Shown piece after piece: positions 6,132 to 13,260 of a stretch of 23,947 nt of DNA (positions within the stretch are counted from its first letter, which is position 1; each line of letters begins with the position of its first letter). Below the pieces are notes generated by a model that made no database searches, was not told the origin of the DNA, and worked only from the letters and a program-made list of their open reading frames with translations. Source of the DNA: Ruminococcaceae bacterium UBA6845 (lineage in GTDB: Bacteria > Bacillota > Clostridia > Oscillospirales > Acutalibacteraceae). Location: contig DKDP01000015.1 in NCBI GenBank assembly GCA_002449395.1, forward strand, positions 1 through 23,947, read 5' to 3'. A program made the position numbers and the translations under genes.

Positions 6132-7230
6132 TAATATTATTTGTCGTGTTGGGGTCAAAAAGATGAATTTTGTCGGTCAGTATACCAAGTTCTGCCGTTT
6201 CACTCGTCGGTGAATCAGCCGATACCCTTGCCGTCAGCTTTTGTCCCGCATAGTCAAGATACAGATAGCTCTCGCTTCCCATAAGCTCGCTGACCTCCAG
6301 CTTTGCGGTCAGAACCTTATCGGGATTTTTTTCAATGTACTCGGCGTCGGTTGTTACATCCTCGGGTCTTATTCCGAGCTTTACCGCCTTGTCCCGATAT
6401 TGCCGAATATCCTCGTTATTGCCGAACGAATCCGTAATATTTATCTCATTGTTTGAAAGCGTCAGGTAAATTCCGTTTCCTCTGAAAGAAACGTTTGCGT
6501 CAAGAAAGTTCATCTGAGGCGAGCCGATAAAGCCTGCAACGAACATATTAAACGGATACTTATACAAATTCTGAGGCGAATCCACCTGCTGAATAACGCC
6601 GTCTTTCATAACGACGATTCGGTCGCCCATTGTCATTGCCTCGGTTTGGTCGTGCGTTACATAAATAAAGGTTGTGCCGAGTTTTTGGTGCAGCTTTTTT
6701 ATTTCCGTTCTCATATTTGTTCTGAGCTTTGCGTCAAGGTTAGACAACGGTTCATCGAGCAGAAATACGGACGGGGAGCGCACCATCGCACGTCCGAGCG
6801 CAACTCGCTGACGCTGACCGCCCGAAAGAGCCTTTGGCTTGCGCTTGAGAAGATGCTCAATGTCAAGCACCTTTGCCGCCTCACGAACCCGCTTGTCGAT
6901 TTCCGCTTTTGGAACCTTTCTGAGCTCAAGACCGAACGCCATATTTTTATATACCGTCATATGCGGGTACAGGGCATAACTTTGAAAAACCATCGCTATG
7001 TCCCTGTCCTTCGGCGCAACATCGTTGACAATTCTGTCGCCGATTTTCAGCTCGCCCTTTGTTATGTCCTCAAGCCCTGCAATCATCCTGAGAGTTGTTG
7101 ATTTGCCGCAGCCCGACGGGCCGACAAGTATAATAAATTCCTTGTCGGCGATTTCAAGATTGAAGTCATTGACCGCCGTTGTGCCGTCGTCGAATATTTT
7201 ATATACGTTTTTTAAGCTGATACTTGACAT
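6124..7230 (-). CDS. ugpC: Sugar ABC importer ATP-binding protein (MsmX/UgpC/MalK family)
   Basis: ATPase subunit of a carbohydrate importer, 368 residues, cytoplasmic and membrane-associated. It has Walker A GPSGCGKSTT, a Q-loop in MVFQSYALYPHMTV, the signature LSGGQRQRVALGRA, Walker B VFLLDEPLSNLDAKLR and the switch His in YVTHDQTEAMTMGDR. A C-terminal TOBE-type region (LGIRPEDV onward) completes the MalK/UgpC architecture. It lies 3 bases after the upstream permease with its own AAAGGA site and is the last gene of the operon. Many Firmicutes keep a shared MsmX-type ATPase elsewhere; here it is linked. The symbol denotes the subfamily, not a proven glycerol-phosphate substrate. Confidence 0.92.
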   Translation of the reverse strand: MSSISLKNVYKIFDDGTTAVNDFNLEIADKEFIILVGPSGCGKSTTLRMIAGLEDITKGELKIGDRIVNDVAPKDRDIAMVFQSYALYPHMTVYKNMAFGLELRKVPKAEIDKRVREAAKVLDIEHLLKRKPKALSGGQRQRVALGRAMVRSPSVFLLDEPLSNLDAKLRTNMRTEIKKLHQKLGTTFIYVTHDQTEAMTMGDRIVVMKDGVIQQVDSPQNLYKYPFNMFVAGFIGSPQMNFLDANVSFRGNGIYLTLSNNEINITDSFGNNEDIRQYRDKAVKLGIRPEDVTTDAEYIEKNPDKVLTAKLEVSELMGSESYLYLDYAGQKLTARVSADSPTSETAELGILTDKIHLFDPNTTNNIIK

Positions 7231-7233
7231 AGT

Positions 7234-8076
7234 TTATCCTTTCACGGCGCCGGCAACGATGCCTTTTATAATATATTTCTGACACGAGAGATAGAAAACG
7301 ACGATCGGAATGATAGAAAGCACGAGCATTGCCATCATAGCTCCCATATCTACGGATCCGTAGCCTCCGCGCAGGTACTGTACGGCGATCGGAACTGTTT
7401 TATATTCGCTGCCTATCAGCAGATAGGGGAGAAGATAGTCGTTCCAGATCCACATTGCGTCAAGAATCGCAACCGTAATTGCGGTCGGTTTCATAATCGG
7501 GAATACGACGTAAAAAAATGTTTGCAGAGGACTGCATCCGTCGATCATCGCCGCCTCCTCAATTTCAAGCGGAACGGACTTAATGAATCCGCAGAACATA
7601 AATACCGCAAGTCCTGCGCCGAACCCGAGATAGACGAGAATCAGCCCCCACGGCGTATCAAGTCCGAGATCGGCAACGGTTTTTGTCATCGTGAACATAA
7701 CCATCTGAAACGGAACAATCATCGAAAAGACAAAGACGTAATACAGAGCTTTAGTAAATCCGTTTTTAACTCTGACAATGTACCACGCCGTCATCGACGT
7801 GAACAGAACAATCGCAATGACGGAAAATACCGTGATGAAAAGTGACCAGCCGAATGCGGCAGGGAAGCCCGTCTTTTCAATTCCGCCGATGTAGTTTTCA
7901 ATCCCGGAAAATGTTTCTGCATTCGGAAGAGCAAACGGATCATCGCTTATATACAGCTTTCCCTTGAACGAATTGTAAAGAACGATTATTATCGGAGCGA
8001 GAAATGCAATTCCGACAGCGATAAGAAGAACATATAGGATTGTTTCGATTATTTTCTTTGCAGTTATCCCATTCAT
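7234..8076 (-). CDS. Sugar ABC importer permease 2 (MalG-like)
   Basis: Inner membrane subunit of 280 residues with about six hydrophobic segments. The cytoplasmic EAA loop EIEEAAMIDGCSPLQTFFY, which contacts the ATPase, is typical of MalG/MsmG-type permeases. So are the late YIIKGIVAGAVKG ending and the N-terminal pattern APIIIVLYNSFK. It overlaps the upstream permease by 4 bases (ATGA), indicating translational coupling. With its partner it forms the heterodimeric channel for the sugar delivered by the lipoprotein encoded first in the operon. Confidence 0.92.
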   Translation of the reverse strand: MNGITAKKIIETILYVLLIAVGIAFLAPIIIVLYNSFKGKLYISDDPFALPNAETFSGIENYIGGIEKTGFPAAFGWSLFITVFSVIAIVLFTSMTAWYIVRVKNGFTKALYYVFVFSMIVPFQMVMFTMTKTVADLGLDTPWGLILVYLGFGAGLAVFMFCGFIKSVPLEIEEAAMIDGCSPLQTFFYVVFPIMKPTAITVAILDAMWIWNDYLLPYLLIGSEYKTVPIAVQYLRGGYGSVDMGAMMAMLVLSIIPIVVFYLSCQKYIIKGIVAGAVKG

Positions 8077-8909
8077 TGTTCTACCTCTTTTTTTCTCGTG
8101 AGTATAAGCTGTGCAAAGGAGATTGCCGCAACGATGATGAAGAATATAACAGCCTTTGCCTGACCGACGCCCTCCCAGCCGATTTTTCCGTAGAAGGTGT
8201 TGTAGATGTCAAGCGCGAGCATCGCCGTTTGTTTGGACGGTGCGCCTGCGGTCAGCGCAAGATTCTGATCGAACAGCTTAAAGGAATTTGTGATTGTCAG
8301 GAACAGACAAATTGTAACTGACGGCATAACAAGCGGAATCGTTACGTGCCTGAGCGTTTGCCAGCGGCTTGCGCCGTCCACCTTTGATGCGTCCTGCAAG
8401 TCGGACGGGATATTCTGTATTCCGGCGATATAGATTATCATCATATAGCCGATCAACTGCCAGTTCATCATCACAACAAGTCCCCAGAAGCCGTATTTTG
8501 CGTCATATGTGATTGTTACTCCGATGTTTTGCAGGATTCCGTTGATTATAAGCTGCCATATATATCCGAGCACGATTCCGCCGATCAGGTTAGGCATAAA
8601 AAATACCGTCCTGAAAAGATTTGTGCCCTTCAGTCCCTTGGTTAAAAGCGAAGCGAGTGCAAAGGAAATAACGTTTATCGTTATAACGGATACAACCGCA
8701 AATTTTACGGTGAACCAAAGTGCATTGAGAAAATCTCTGTTTGAAAAGGCTTTGATATAGTTTTCAAACGCCACCCATTTTGCGTCGAGCACGGTTGTAA
8801 ATTCCGTAAACGAAAGACCGAGACCGAGGATAAAAGGCACGGCGAAAACGATCATAAATGCCGCAAGCGTCGGTAAAACGAAAACGGGAAACCATTTTTT
8901 CAGCGCCAT
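8073..8909 (-). CDS. Sugar ABC importer permease 1 (MalF-like)
   Basis: Inner membrane subunit of 278 residues with about six transmembrane segments. The N-terminus PVFVLPTLAAFMIVFAVPF, the EAA loop DLQDASKVDGASRWQTLRH and the block LFRTVFFMPNLIGGIVLGY are typical of MalF/UgpA-type sugar permeases. It lacks the long periplasmic loop of E. coli MalF, as usual in Firmicutes. The start is preceded by AAAAGGAGAGG, 15 bases after the binding-protein stop. The stop overlaps the start of permease 2. Confidence 0.92.
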   Translation of the reverse strand: MALKKWFPVFVLPTLAAFMIVFAVPFILGLGLSFTEFTTVLDAKWVAFENYIKAFSNRDFLNALWFTVKFAVVSVITINVISFALASLLTKGLKGTNLFRTVFFMPNLIGGIVLGYIWQLIINGILQNIGVTITYDAKYGFWGLVVMMNWQLIGYMMIIYIAGIQNIPSDLQDASKVDGASRWQTLRHVTIPLVMPSVTICLFLTITNSFKLFDQNLALTAGAPSKQTAMLALDIYNTFYGKIGWEGVGQAKAVIFFIIVAAISFAQLILTRKKEVEQ

Positions 8910-8924
8910 ATTATCCTCTCCTTT

Positions 8925-10274
8925 TTATGATTTTGCGTTTTTCCAGCTCTCAATTGTGGTTGACTTGACATTGTCCCAGGATTTTGAACCCTGAACATAT
9001 TCGAGCAAGGCATTTCCGACATCGTCCTTAAAGTCAAGGCTCGGGAACGAATTGAACACCCATTCGACGGTTGTCTTATCCTTTTCCATCCAGGAAATGA
9101 CCTGCCTTGCAAGCGGGTCGTCGGGCTTTTCATTGTCCTCAAATGTGTTGAACGGAGAAATAAATTTGAGTTTGTTAACAACATAATCCTTGCCGGTGTC
9201 GCTCGAGAAGAGCCATTCGAGAAAATCAACGGACGCTTTCTGCTTTTCCTCGGAAACATTTTTATTTATCGCAAGGTAGTTTTCCGTGCCGATACAAAGT
9301 CCCTGCTTTTCTTCACCGTCAACGCCGATATAAATCGGAAGATATTTGATATCATCCGCCTTGACGGTATTGCCGCTGACCTTTGAAATCTGATCCCACG
9401 CCCAGTTGCCGTTCTGTACCATTGCGGCTTTCCCGAGTGCAAACTCAGCCATTGAGTTTTCAACCGACTTGCCCGAGAGAAGTCCCTTTTCCGTAGTTGA
9501 ATTGTTGACATAAAGATCGAAAATATTCTTGAAATTTTCGGAATATTTGAAATCAATAGTCTTTGCGTTGTATGCTGTTGCGATTGCCGAATCATCGGAT
9601 TTTTCTTTCATTTCGTAATAAATCGGCATATTGAGAAGATGGGTTGTCCATCTCCACTGCTCTCCGCCCGACATTGATGTTGAGGCAAAGACGCCATCGA
9701 TTCCAAGCTCGGATTTATGCTTGGTCATATCCTCGGCAACCTCCTTGAGGAGCTTGAAATTCGTTATTTCCTCGGCTTTTGAAATGCTTACCGATTTGTC
9801 CTTAAGGGCAAAATACTTTTCCATTATCGCATTGTTATATATGATTCCGTAGCCCTCAACGACATAGGGGATTCCGAAAACACCGTCGCCGTCCTTGATT
9901 GCAAGATCCTTATCGGAGAGATAGTCATAGAGCTTTGTGTCCTTGAGATCCTTGCAGTATTTTGACCACGACTTATAGCCGACGGGGCCGTTGATCTGGA
10001 AGATTGTCGGAGCGTCAGACTTCGCAATTTCCGATTTAAGCGTTGTTTCATAGGTGTTGCTGGCGGCGGTGACAACCTTTACCTTAACGCCTTTTTCAGC
10101 CTCATATTTTTGTGCTATTTCCTTGTAAATATCCGCAATTTCGGGCTTGAAATTCAGGAAATACACCGTGTTGTCCGCCTTTGCGCTGTTCTTGTCCGCC
10201 GTATCCTTTTTGCCGCACGCAGTGACGGTGAAAAGAAGCACAGCGCAGGTTAAAAGTGCAACTGCTTTTTTCAT
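8925..10274 (-). CDS. Sugar ABC importer solute-binding lipoprotein
   Basis: Extracellular substrate-binding protein of 449 residues, lipid-anchored. The signal peptide ends in a lipobox VTAC with Cys20 as the acylation site, to be modified by Lgt (a gene at 15812). The mature part shows the MalE/UgpB-like pattern: VYFLNFKPEIADIYKEIAQ, TIFQINGP, MAEFALGKAAMVQNGNWAW and WLFSSDTGKDYV. The start at 10274 is chosen over an upstream in-frame ATG at 10316, because AAAGGAGG lies just before 10274 and the signal peptide begins there. It is the first gene of the four-gene importer operon. Substrate unknown; malto-oligosaccharide is suggested only by malQ nearby. Confidence 0.92.
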   Translation of the reverse strand: MKKAVALLTCAVLLFTVTACGKKDTADKNSAKADNTVYFLNFKPEIADIYKEIAQKYEAEKGVKVKVVTAASNTYETTLKSEIAKSDAPTIFQINGPVGYKSWSKYCKDLKDTKLYDYLSDKDLAIKDGDGVFGIPYVVEGYGIIYNNAIMEKYFALKDKSVSISKAEEITNFKLLKEVAEDMTKHKSELGIDGVFASTSMSGGEQWRWTTHLLNMPIYYEMKEKSDDSAIATAYNAKTIDFKYSENFKNIFDLYVNNSTTEKGLLSGKSVENSMAEFALGKAAMVQNGNWAWDQISKVSGNTVKADDIKYLPIYIGVDGEEKQGLCIGTENYLAINKNVSEEKQKASVDFLEWLFSSDTGKDYVVNKLKFISPFNTFEDNEKPDDPLARQVISWMEKDKTTVEWVFNSFPSLDFKDDVGNALLEYVQGSKSWDNVKSTTIESWKNAKS

Positions 10275-10336
10275 TATGTTTCCTCCTTTGTTTGTTGTGT
10301 AATCAGCGTAACTCATTACTTTATAATCTTTAACAC

Positions 10337-10350
10337 AAAGCGGCGGCTTT
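10337..10350. promoter_or_regulatory. Small inverted repeat between divergent genes, possible operator
   Basis: AAAGC-GGCG-GCTTT lies in the gap between the importer operon and the divergent Dabb gene. I could not find a convincing -35/-10 pair for the importer on the minus strand; AT-rich candidates lie near 10320-10350. The repeat is short and could be chance. Confidence 0.25.
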
Positions 10351-10374
10351 ATTCAAAAATAGTGATTATGATTG

Positions 10375-10402
10375 TTGACTAATTTCAATTGTTTGGTATA
10401 AT
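10375..10402 (+). promoter_or_regulatory. Promoter of the Dabb gene
   Basis: TTGACT (10375-10380), a 16-base spacer ending in TGG, and TATAAT (10397-10402) form an extended -10 promoter. It lies 30 bases before the start codon. Confidence 0.8.
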
Positions 10403-10432
10403 AAATTTATAAAATGACAGGAGGTCTTTGAA

Positions 10433-10720
10433 ATGGTAAAGCATATTGTTTTTTGGAATGTCAGAAATGACGATCAGAAGAAGCATAATATGGAGGAAAT
10501 GAAAAAGCGCCTGACGTCGCTCGTCGGCAAGGTTGACGGACTTATCAGTGCGGAGGTTGGATTTAACTTCAACGAAAACGGCTACGATCTTGCTCTTTAC
10601 TCGATTTTTAAGGACAAGGCGGCGCTTGACGGATATCAGGTGCACCCCGATCATTTAAAGGTTAAGGAATTTGTTCATTCGGTAATTACCGACAGAGCAG
10701 TTGTCGATTTTGAATTTTAA
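10433..10720 (+). CDS. Dabb (stress-responsive A/B barrel) domain protein
   Basis: Small cytoplasmic protein of 95 residues filling a single dimeric alpha/beta-barrel domain. It starts MVKHIVFWNV and shows a central YDLALYSIFKDKAALDGYQVHPDH typical of the Dabb family. Most members have no assigned reaction; a few are enzymes such as cyclases. A perfect AGGAGG at 10419-10424 sets the start. It is divergent from the sugar importer and has its own extended -10 promoter. No terminator is obvious after it. Confidence 0.85.
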   Translation: MVKHIVFWNVRNDDQKKHNMEEMKKRLTSLVGKVDGLISAEVGFNFNENGYDLALYSIFKDKAALDGYQVHPDHLKVKEFVHSVITDRAVVDFEF

Positions 10721-10815
10721 TCGAATAAGCAGAATTTGTAAAATAAAATCCAAATAGTTTTTAATTCACTCTCAGATAATTACACAGTATGCAATTACCG
10801 AAGGAGGCGGATAAA

Positions 10816-11088
10816 ATGAAAACTTCCAAAAAGATTATTTCCGTAATTTTGTCGATTATTGCTGCAATTTGCATTTTGGGCGGAATATTTTATTCTGTTG
10901 ATAAGAAGCGGATCGGCAGCAACGAAGATCCGATTTTCGCCGTTAAGCTCTTTACTCTAAAGGACGGCGGAACAGAGGAATATTACGGCTTGGGCTACAA
11001 AATAATCATTTACAACAAAATGGGCGAAAACGGCGAGATTGAAAAGGATAACCGAGAAATCGGCTCGTTTATGCTCAAATATGAATAA
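10816..11088 (+). CDS. Small membrane-anchored protein of unknown function
   Basis: Protein of 90 residues. It begins with basic residues (MKTSKK) and one hydrophobic segment (about 7-26, ISVILSIIAAICILGGIFY), so it is likely tethered with its C-terminal part outside. The external part (SNEDPIFAVKLFTLKDGGTE, then EYYGLGYKIIIYNK) recalls small conserved Clostridia proteins of unknown role, but I cannot name a family. The start at 10816 is preferred over 10789 because AAGGAGG lies about 8 bases before it. It lies 95 bases after the Dabb gene without a clear promoter. Confidence 0.7.
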   Translation: MKTSKKIISVILSIIAAICILGGIFYSVDKKRIGSNEDPIFAVKLFTLKDGGTEEYYGLGYKIIIYNKMGENGEIEKDNREIGSFMLKYE

Positions 11089-11221
11089 AAAACGACCTGA
11101 ACGAAAGCTTTATCTGACGCTAAGGTTAAAAATAAAATTTTAGCTGTCGCATAAGGCTTACGAATAAATGCAAAATTGGACAATCTGTTTTGATGTTTCA
11201 GACTCGTTAACTCACTAAATC

Positions 11222-11346
11222 AGCCTCCCTTTATTGAGTAAGGGGAGGGGGGCCGCTTGCGGTGGAAGGGATAAGACTTTAAAGTTTTTCTTTATCCCCT
11301 CCGTCGCTCAGGCGACACATCCCCTTAAATCATTTAAGGGGAGGCT
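11222..11346. repeat. Dispersed palindromic repeat, copy 5 (full, variant)
   Basis: It starts GCCTCCCTTTATTGAGTAA with GGGGAGG following, and ends CCCCTTAAATCATTTAAGGGG plus AGGC. The internal hairpins are GCCGC-TT-GCGGT and GTCGC-TCAG-GCGAC. The central ATAAGACTTTAAAG...TTTATCCCC stretch matches the core of the other copies. In the 354-base gap 11089-11442, bases 11089-11221 and 11347-11425 show nothing else convincing. Confidence 0.75.
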
Positions 11347-11442
11347 TAACACTAAAAAGTTAACGTTATGTTCTACACGTTCACATTGTCAGCAGTTGCT
11401 TTTTTATGCCATATGCGGCAGCTTTCTATGAGGTGATATATT

Positions 11443-12627
11443 ATGGGACTTAATGACACCGTTTCGGCGGAGAGGGTGCACATCAGCTTCTTCGGTATGA
11501 GAAATGCGGGCAAATCAAGCCTTGTCAATGCTGTTACGGGGCAGGAGCTTGCCGTCGTTTCCGACGTAAAGGGTACAACGACCGATCCTGTTCGCAAGGC
11601 AATGGAAATTCTTCCGCTCGGGCCTGTTGTTATAATCGATACGCCCGGTATCGACGATGAGGGCGAGCTTGGTGAAAAACGAGTTCAAAAGGCAAGGCAG
11701 GTACTTACAAAGACGGACATTGCCGTTCTGGTTGTCGATTCAACAAAGGGACTCGGTAAATTTGACAATATGATGATCGAATTTTTCAGGGATAAAAAAA
11801 TTCCGTTCATCATCGCTTACAATAAATCCGATCTTCTTGAAAATGTGCCGGATGCGGCGAAAAATGAGATATACGTCAGCGCAAAAGACGATAGAAATAT
11901 TTATGAGCTGAAAGAAAAAATCGCATCATTCTGCAAGGTGAAGCAGGCAGGCAAGGACATCGTTGCCGACATACTTGAAAAGGGCGATACGGTCATTCTT
12001 GTTATCCCGATTGATGAGTCTGCACCGAAGGGCAGGGTAATCCTCCCTCAACAGCAGGTGCTCAGGGAATTGCTCGACAACAACTGTACGGCGGTCTGCT
12101 GTCAGGTGTCGGAGCTTGACGCAACAATTAAAAATCTTGTGAAAAAGCCTAAGCTCGTTATCACCGATTCGCAGGCGTTTGAGCAGGTCTCGGCAATTGT
12201 CCCAGAGGATATCGGGCTTACCTCGTTTTCAATCCTTTTCGCACGTTATAAGGGCGATCTTAAGCAGCTTGTTGACGGCGCAAGACAGCTCAAGGAGCTG
12301 AACGACGGTGATACGGTTCTTATTTCCGAGGGATGCACCCATCACAGACAGTGCAACGATATAGGCACTGTTAAACTGCCCGGCTGGATAGAAAAATACA
12401 CGGGAAAAAAGCTCAGCTATGAGTTCACATCGGGCACGGAGTTTCCCGACGATCTGAGCAAATATGCTCTTGTTGTTCACTGCGGCGGCTGTATGCTCAA
12501 CGAAACTGAGATGAAATACAGAATCGCCCACGCAGTTCAGGAGGGTGTGAAGATTGTCAACTACGGCGTTGCAATAGCACAAATGAACGGAATACTCGAC
12601 AGAAGCATAGCACCGTTGAAATTTTAA
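11443..12627 (+). CDS. hydF: [FeFe]-hydrogenase H-cluster maturation GTPase HydF
   Basis: Scaffold GTPase on which the diiron subcluster of the H-cluster is assembled and handed to apo-hydrogenase, working with radical-SAM enzymes HydE and HydG. The 394-residue length is normal. The GTPase domain has G1 GMRNAGKSS (18-26), GTTTDPV, G3 DTPG (66-69) and G4 NKSD (127-130). The C-terminal cluster-binding domain has Cys298-Thr-His300 and Cys347-Gly-Gly-Cys350, the family's CxH...CxxC set with 46 residues between His and Cys. An AGGTGA site precedes the start. No hydE, hydG or hydrogenase gene lies in the window. It is monocistronic with a terminator at 12640. Confidence 0.96.
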   Translation: MGLNDTVSAERVHISFFGMRNAGKSSLVNAVTGQELAVVSDVKGTTTDPVRKAMEILPLGPVVIIDTPGIDDEGELGEKRVQKARQVLTKTDIAVLVVDSTKGLGKFDNMMIEFFRDKKIPFIIAYNKSDLLENVPDAAKNEIYVSAKDDRNIYELKEKIASFCKVKQAGKDIVADILEKGDTVILVIPIDESAPKGRVILPQQQVLRELLDNNCTAVCCQVSELDATIKNLVKKPKLVITDSQAFEQVSAIVPEDIGLTSFSILFARYKGDLKQLVDGARQLKELNDGDTVLISEGCTHHRQCNDIGTVKLPGWIEKYTGKKLSYEFTSGTEFPDDLSKYALVVHCGGCMLNETEMKYRIAHAVQEGVKIVNYGVAIAQMNGILDRSIAPLKF

Positions 12628-12639
12628 AAAGGTTAAAGA

Positions 12640-12670
12640 CCGTGATGAATTATTTCGTCACGGCCTTTTT
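12640..12670 (+). terminator. Terminator after hydF
   Basis: CCGTGATGAA-TTAT-TTCGTCACGG forms a 10-bp stem (one T-G wobble) with a tetraloop. CCTTTTT follows. Confidence 0.85.
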
Positions 12671-12690
12671 GCGCTTGGAAATTTTTTAAA

Positions 12691-12837
12691 AGTCAGCAGA
12701 AAATCATTTTCGGCGCCCCTTTAGGGGAGCTGGCGGCAAAGCCGTCTGAGGGGTTTTGCAAAAAGTTTGATGAAGTCTAATTTAACCCCTCCGTCTTTGA
12801 CGCACAGCGTCAAATCCACCTCCCCTGTAAGGGAGGC
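12691..12837. repeat. Dispersed palindromic repeat, copy 6 (full)
   Basis: The lead-in AGTCAGCAGAAAATCATTTT is followed by GGCGCCCC-TTTA-GGGGAGCTG and a GGCGGC-AAA-GCCGTC hairpin. The second internal hairpin is a perfect TTTGACGC-ACA-GCGTCAAA. It ends CACCTCCCCTGTAAGGGAGGC. This is the full form of the elements whose 5' half alone is seen at 1936 and 23641. Confidence 0.85.
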
Positions 12838-12870
12838 AAGGAAGGCTCGCTAAATGAATCAAATTCGTAG

Positions 12871-12892
12871 GGCACGATGCCCACATCGTGCC
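12871..12892. repeat. Perfect 9-bp inverted repeat (GGCACGATG/CATCGTGCC)
   Basis: GGCACGATG-CCCA-CATCGTGCC is preceded by TTCGTAG. No U-run follows, so it is not a terminator. It lies between repeat copies 6 and 7 and may belong to a second small palindrome family. Confidence 0.6.
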
Positions 12893-12915
12893 GTAAAGTC
12901 AGAAGAAATTAAAAT

Positions 12916-13068
12916 GGGCTCCTCCTTGGGGGAGCTGGCGGCGCAGCCGACTGAGGGAGTAAGATTTTATCAAGCTTTAATCTTTATCCCCACCGACTCT
13001 GCGAGCCACCTCCCCTTGAATCATCCAAGGGGAGGCTGAACGGTGACGTAAATTTCATAATTATTTAA
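12916..13068. repeat. Dispersed palindromic repeat, copy 7 (full)
   Basis: This copy is nearly identical over about 150 bases to the one at 23742. They share GAGGGAGTAAGATTTTATCA, the CACCGACTCTGCGAGCCACC core hairpin and GAATCATCCAAGGGGAGGCT. A few substitutions and one indel separate them. The likeness extends into the flank (CATAATTAT). Confidence 0.85.
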
Positions 13069-13084
13069 GATTAGCAGGAACCTA

Positions 13085-13118
13085 TCCTTGCGGACCGCTT
13101 GCGGTGGTGGGGATAAAG
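13085..13118. repeat. Repeat fragment
   Basis: ACCGC-TT-GCGGT followed by GGTGGGGATAAAG matches the internal hairpin and core of repeat copy 5. It lacks terminal arms and looks like a remnant. Between the hydF terminator and the yfmF promoter, bases 12671-13150 hold only repeats. Confidence 0.5.
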
Positions 13119-13155
13119 ATAAACAAAGTGGAAAATTCTGCGGTGCGATGAAAAA

Positions 13156-13184
13156 TTAACAAAATTCCAATAATTTATTATACT
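13156..13184 (+). promoter_or_regulatory. Promoter of the yfmF operon
   Basis: TTAACA (13156-13161), a 17-base spacer and TATACT (13179-13184). A second candidate -10 with TG extension (TGT-TATACT, -10 at 13217-13222) lies 38 bases downstream but lacks a good -35. Confidence 0.6.
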
Positions 13185-13260
13185 AAAAAACACTTTTATT
13201 TTCTGCAACAGTGTGTTATACTATATACTGTATTTTTATATTGAAAAGGGTAGTGAACTT

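Noticed and set aside
11089..11221. Terminator or small RNA after the small membrane protein
   Set aside because: Only weak AT-rich pairing (GCTAA...TTAGC) was found, without a convincing stem or U-tract.
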